Shown here piece after piece: positions 14,077-15,347 of a stretch of 15,347 nt of DNA (position 1 is the first letter of the stretch; each line of letters opens with the position of its first letter). The notes beneath the pieces were generated by a model. The model saw nothing but the letters and a program-made list of their open reading frames with translations. It was not told where the DNA came from and ran no database searches. The stretch comes from Caldifarciminota bacterium (GTDB lineage Bacteria > Hydrothermota > Tepidihabitantia > Tepidihabitantales > CAIPLT01). The DNA lies in assembly GCA_025061975.1 (NCBI GenBank), contig JANXBB010000071.1, positions 1-15,347 on the forward strand, read 5' to 3'. The position numbers and the translations under genes are program-made.

Positions 14077-14732
14077 TTTGTTCCTCCGAGCCAGCCTCTT
14101 TCGATCCCTAAGATTATTTTTAATGACGTAGCAAGCGAACCCAATGCTATACCAAAACCCATTCCGCGCTTTGCAGCGGTATTAGGAACAGTCAAAATCC
14201 ATTCGGCAAAATCAGGTAATCGAGGTAAAATATAAGTGCTTAAAGGAACAGAGCCCAACATCATAACAAAGGCTGCAATAAGTAGTAATGTCGCTTCAAA
14301 ATTACGTGCCCTAAATGCTCGATAAGCAGCTGATGCCATAAAGAACGAAAGCATTGCAAACATTGTTGCACCTAATGGAATCGCCATGTACATATAAATT
14401 GTCTGAATGTCAAAAGAAAAATTTCCAATTCGTGTCGGCAATACGCCATCACCTTCAATCCCGCCAAATAATCCAATGATCGAGGTAATTACTAAGCTAA
14501 CTATGAGAATCCAACTGTATTCCCAATTTTCTTTACGTCTTTGGATTTTATATGTGTGATGTTTAATAATACTGCCCACGCCTAATACTAATGAAAATGC
14601 TGCTATTATCCTGAGCACTGAATTCCGAAATTCATTATCGAAATCTTGCGCAATCTTATGTGGAATAATAAAAGGCAATGCGCCTAAAATTCCAGTGATT
14701 AATACTAAAATCAATGGTAATCGAATTTTCAT
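14073..14732 (-). CDS. Unknown six-segment membrane protein, second gene of membrane cluster
   Basis: A 219-residue protein with about six hydrophobic segments (roughly 5-24, 40-56, 73-91, 112-135, 146-166 and 190-206). The loop after the second segment (KHHTYKIQRRKENWE) is strongly basic and should face the cytoplasm. The loop after the third (GGIEGDGVLPTRIGNFSFD) is glycine-rich and should face outside. I recognise no named family or catalytic motif. GGAGGG stands between the stop of the DUF6754-like gene and this ATG, 9 nt apart, and its own stop overlaps the next start. It is translated as part of the four-gene set and probably forms the membrane core with the other polytopic protein. Confidence 0.75.
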   Translation of the reverse strand: MKIRLPLILVLITGILGALPFIIPHKIAQDFDNEFRNSVLRIIAAFSLVLGVGSIIKHHTYKIQRRKENWEYSWILIVSLVITSIIGLFGGIEGDGVLPTRIGNFSFDIQTIYMYMAIPLGATMFAMLSFFMASAAYRAFRARNFEATLLLIAAFVMMLGSVPLSTYILPRLPDFAEWILTVPNTAAKRGMGFGIALGSLATSLKIILGIERGWLGGTK

Positions 14733-14741
14733 TTTCCCTCC

Positions 14742-15347
14742 TTAGAATATTTTTAAGACTGGTAAATTTGTTATTAATCCCACTACCGTCAAAGCGATCA
14801 ACAGCCCCATAATCAGAACTTTTCCCGCATCTTGCCCAATAAGCCCTCCTAAAAGCAAAGGTTCTCGTGACAAATATGCTGATGCAGCGTACAGTTCTTC
14901 TCCCATTAATGTATAGTCACAGGCAACAACAAAAAACGGTAACTGCATTACTGAATCGGTACCAGCAATTTGAACCGCACCGGTAGCCGCACCAGTTTCT
15001 GCTAAAATAAGTGCTTCCGCATAAAAATACCCCATAAAAAAATTAGTTGCAGGTTTTTCTCGAGTCATAATACCATCAACTGCTGCTGCATATGCAAATT
15101 GGCTGTCAGTAACAAAATATACCGAATCAGATTTAAATGCATCGGGCCGACCCATTTGAGTGTAAGCTTCCTTTACTATTTGCTGTGCAACCGTATAAAC
15201 TATCGGATCGGTATTCGGAACGATTATTTGAGAATCATATAACGCTACTTTCTTAGCTACTTCTCCTAAAATATTCAATGCTGCAATTGTTGCAACATCG
15301 TTTACCCCTGTAAGACCGGGAACATAAAGAATCGGCTTCCCCATTTC
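14742..15347 (-). CDS. DUF6754-like membrane protein, C-terminal part (5' end off window)
   Basis: The frame is open to the window edge, so the gene probably starts outside; the first Met inside is at 15344. Counting from that Met, residues 1-165 form an alpha/beta domain (GKPILYVPGLTGVNDVATIAALNIL and onwards) with TNFFMGYFYAEALILAETGA and AVQIAGTDSVMQLPFF. A glycine-rich REPLLLGGLIGQDAGK leads into a C-terminal membrane segment at about 175-196. From memory this resembles the DUF6754 family, whose function is not known. The identification rests on recall of the pattern, not on a search. It is the first visible gene of the four-gene membrane cluster. Confidence 0.65.
   Translation of the reverse strand, partial: EMGKPILYVPGLTGVNDVATIAALNILGEVAKKVALYDSQIIVPNTDPIVYTVAQQIVKEAYTQMGRPDAFKSDSVYFVTDSQFAYAAAVDGIMTREKPATNFFMGYFYAEALILAETGAATGAVQIAGTDSVMQLPFFVVACDYTLMGEELYAASAYLSREPLLLGGLIGQDAGKVLIMGLLIALTVVGLITNLPVLKIF

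Noticed and set aside
1..15347. CRISPR array, tRNA, rRNA, insertion sequence or phage genes
   Set aside because: No regularly spaced repeats, cloverleaf-like sequences, transposase motifs or terminal inverted repeats were seen on either strand by eye.

Overview
The window is AT-rich bacterial DNA in which every supported gene lies on the minus strand, so transcription runs from high to low coordinates. It holds 17 protein genes (two cut by the window edges), packed with overlapping or nearly touching ends. MutS, MiaB, Alr and a LapA/LapB pair mark it as bacterial, and LapA/LapB hints at a two-membrane envelope. Desulfoferrodoxin, rubredoxin domains, a ferredoxin-thioredoxin-reductase-like protein and two ferritin-like proteins point to an anaerobe that must survive oxygen. 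Endonuclease Q is mainly an archaeal enzyme with scattered bacterial carriers. An uncultured lineage such as WOR-3 would fit, but that is a guess from gene content; no rRNA is present.

Region 1 (15347 down to 12560): a four-gene membrane cluster of unknown function. It has a DUF6754-like protein (5' end off the window), two polytopic proteins of about six membrane segments each, and a protein with a large, probably extracytoplasmic domain held between two membrane segments. Two of its junctions are ATGA stop/start overlaps and the third is a 9-nt gap, so the four probably form one complex.

Region 2 (12539 down to 8211): a redox, iron and oxygen-defence island. A Prx6-type peroxiredoxin has its own promoter. 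A second, near-consensus promoter drives a bacterioferritin-like protein, a 57-residue desulforedoxin-like protein and desulfoferrodoxin (superoxide reductase). A strong hairpin terminator follows, and directly behind it come a rubrerythrin-like ferritin, a rubredoxin-cupin fusion, a CGWC glutaredoxin, an FTR-rubredoxin fusion and a ZIP metal transporter. Together they would reduce superoxide and peroxide, store the iron, and supply electrons and thiols.

Region 3 (8210-8021) is an AT-rich gap with one GC-rich palindrome and a promoter. Region 4 (8020 down to 1494) is a housekeeping operon: alr, miaB, lapA, lapB, mutS. Region 5 (1475 down to 1) has its own promoter and encodes endonuclease Q and then a HIT-family protein that runs off the window. 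Endonuclease Q ends in QLPLF, a textbook sliding-clamp-binding motif, so MutS and EndoQ may both work at the replication clamp. No tRNA, rRNA, CRISPR array, insertion sequence or prophage gene was seen, and no gene-free stretch exceeds 300 bases.
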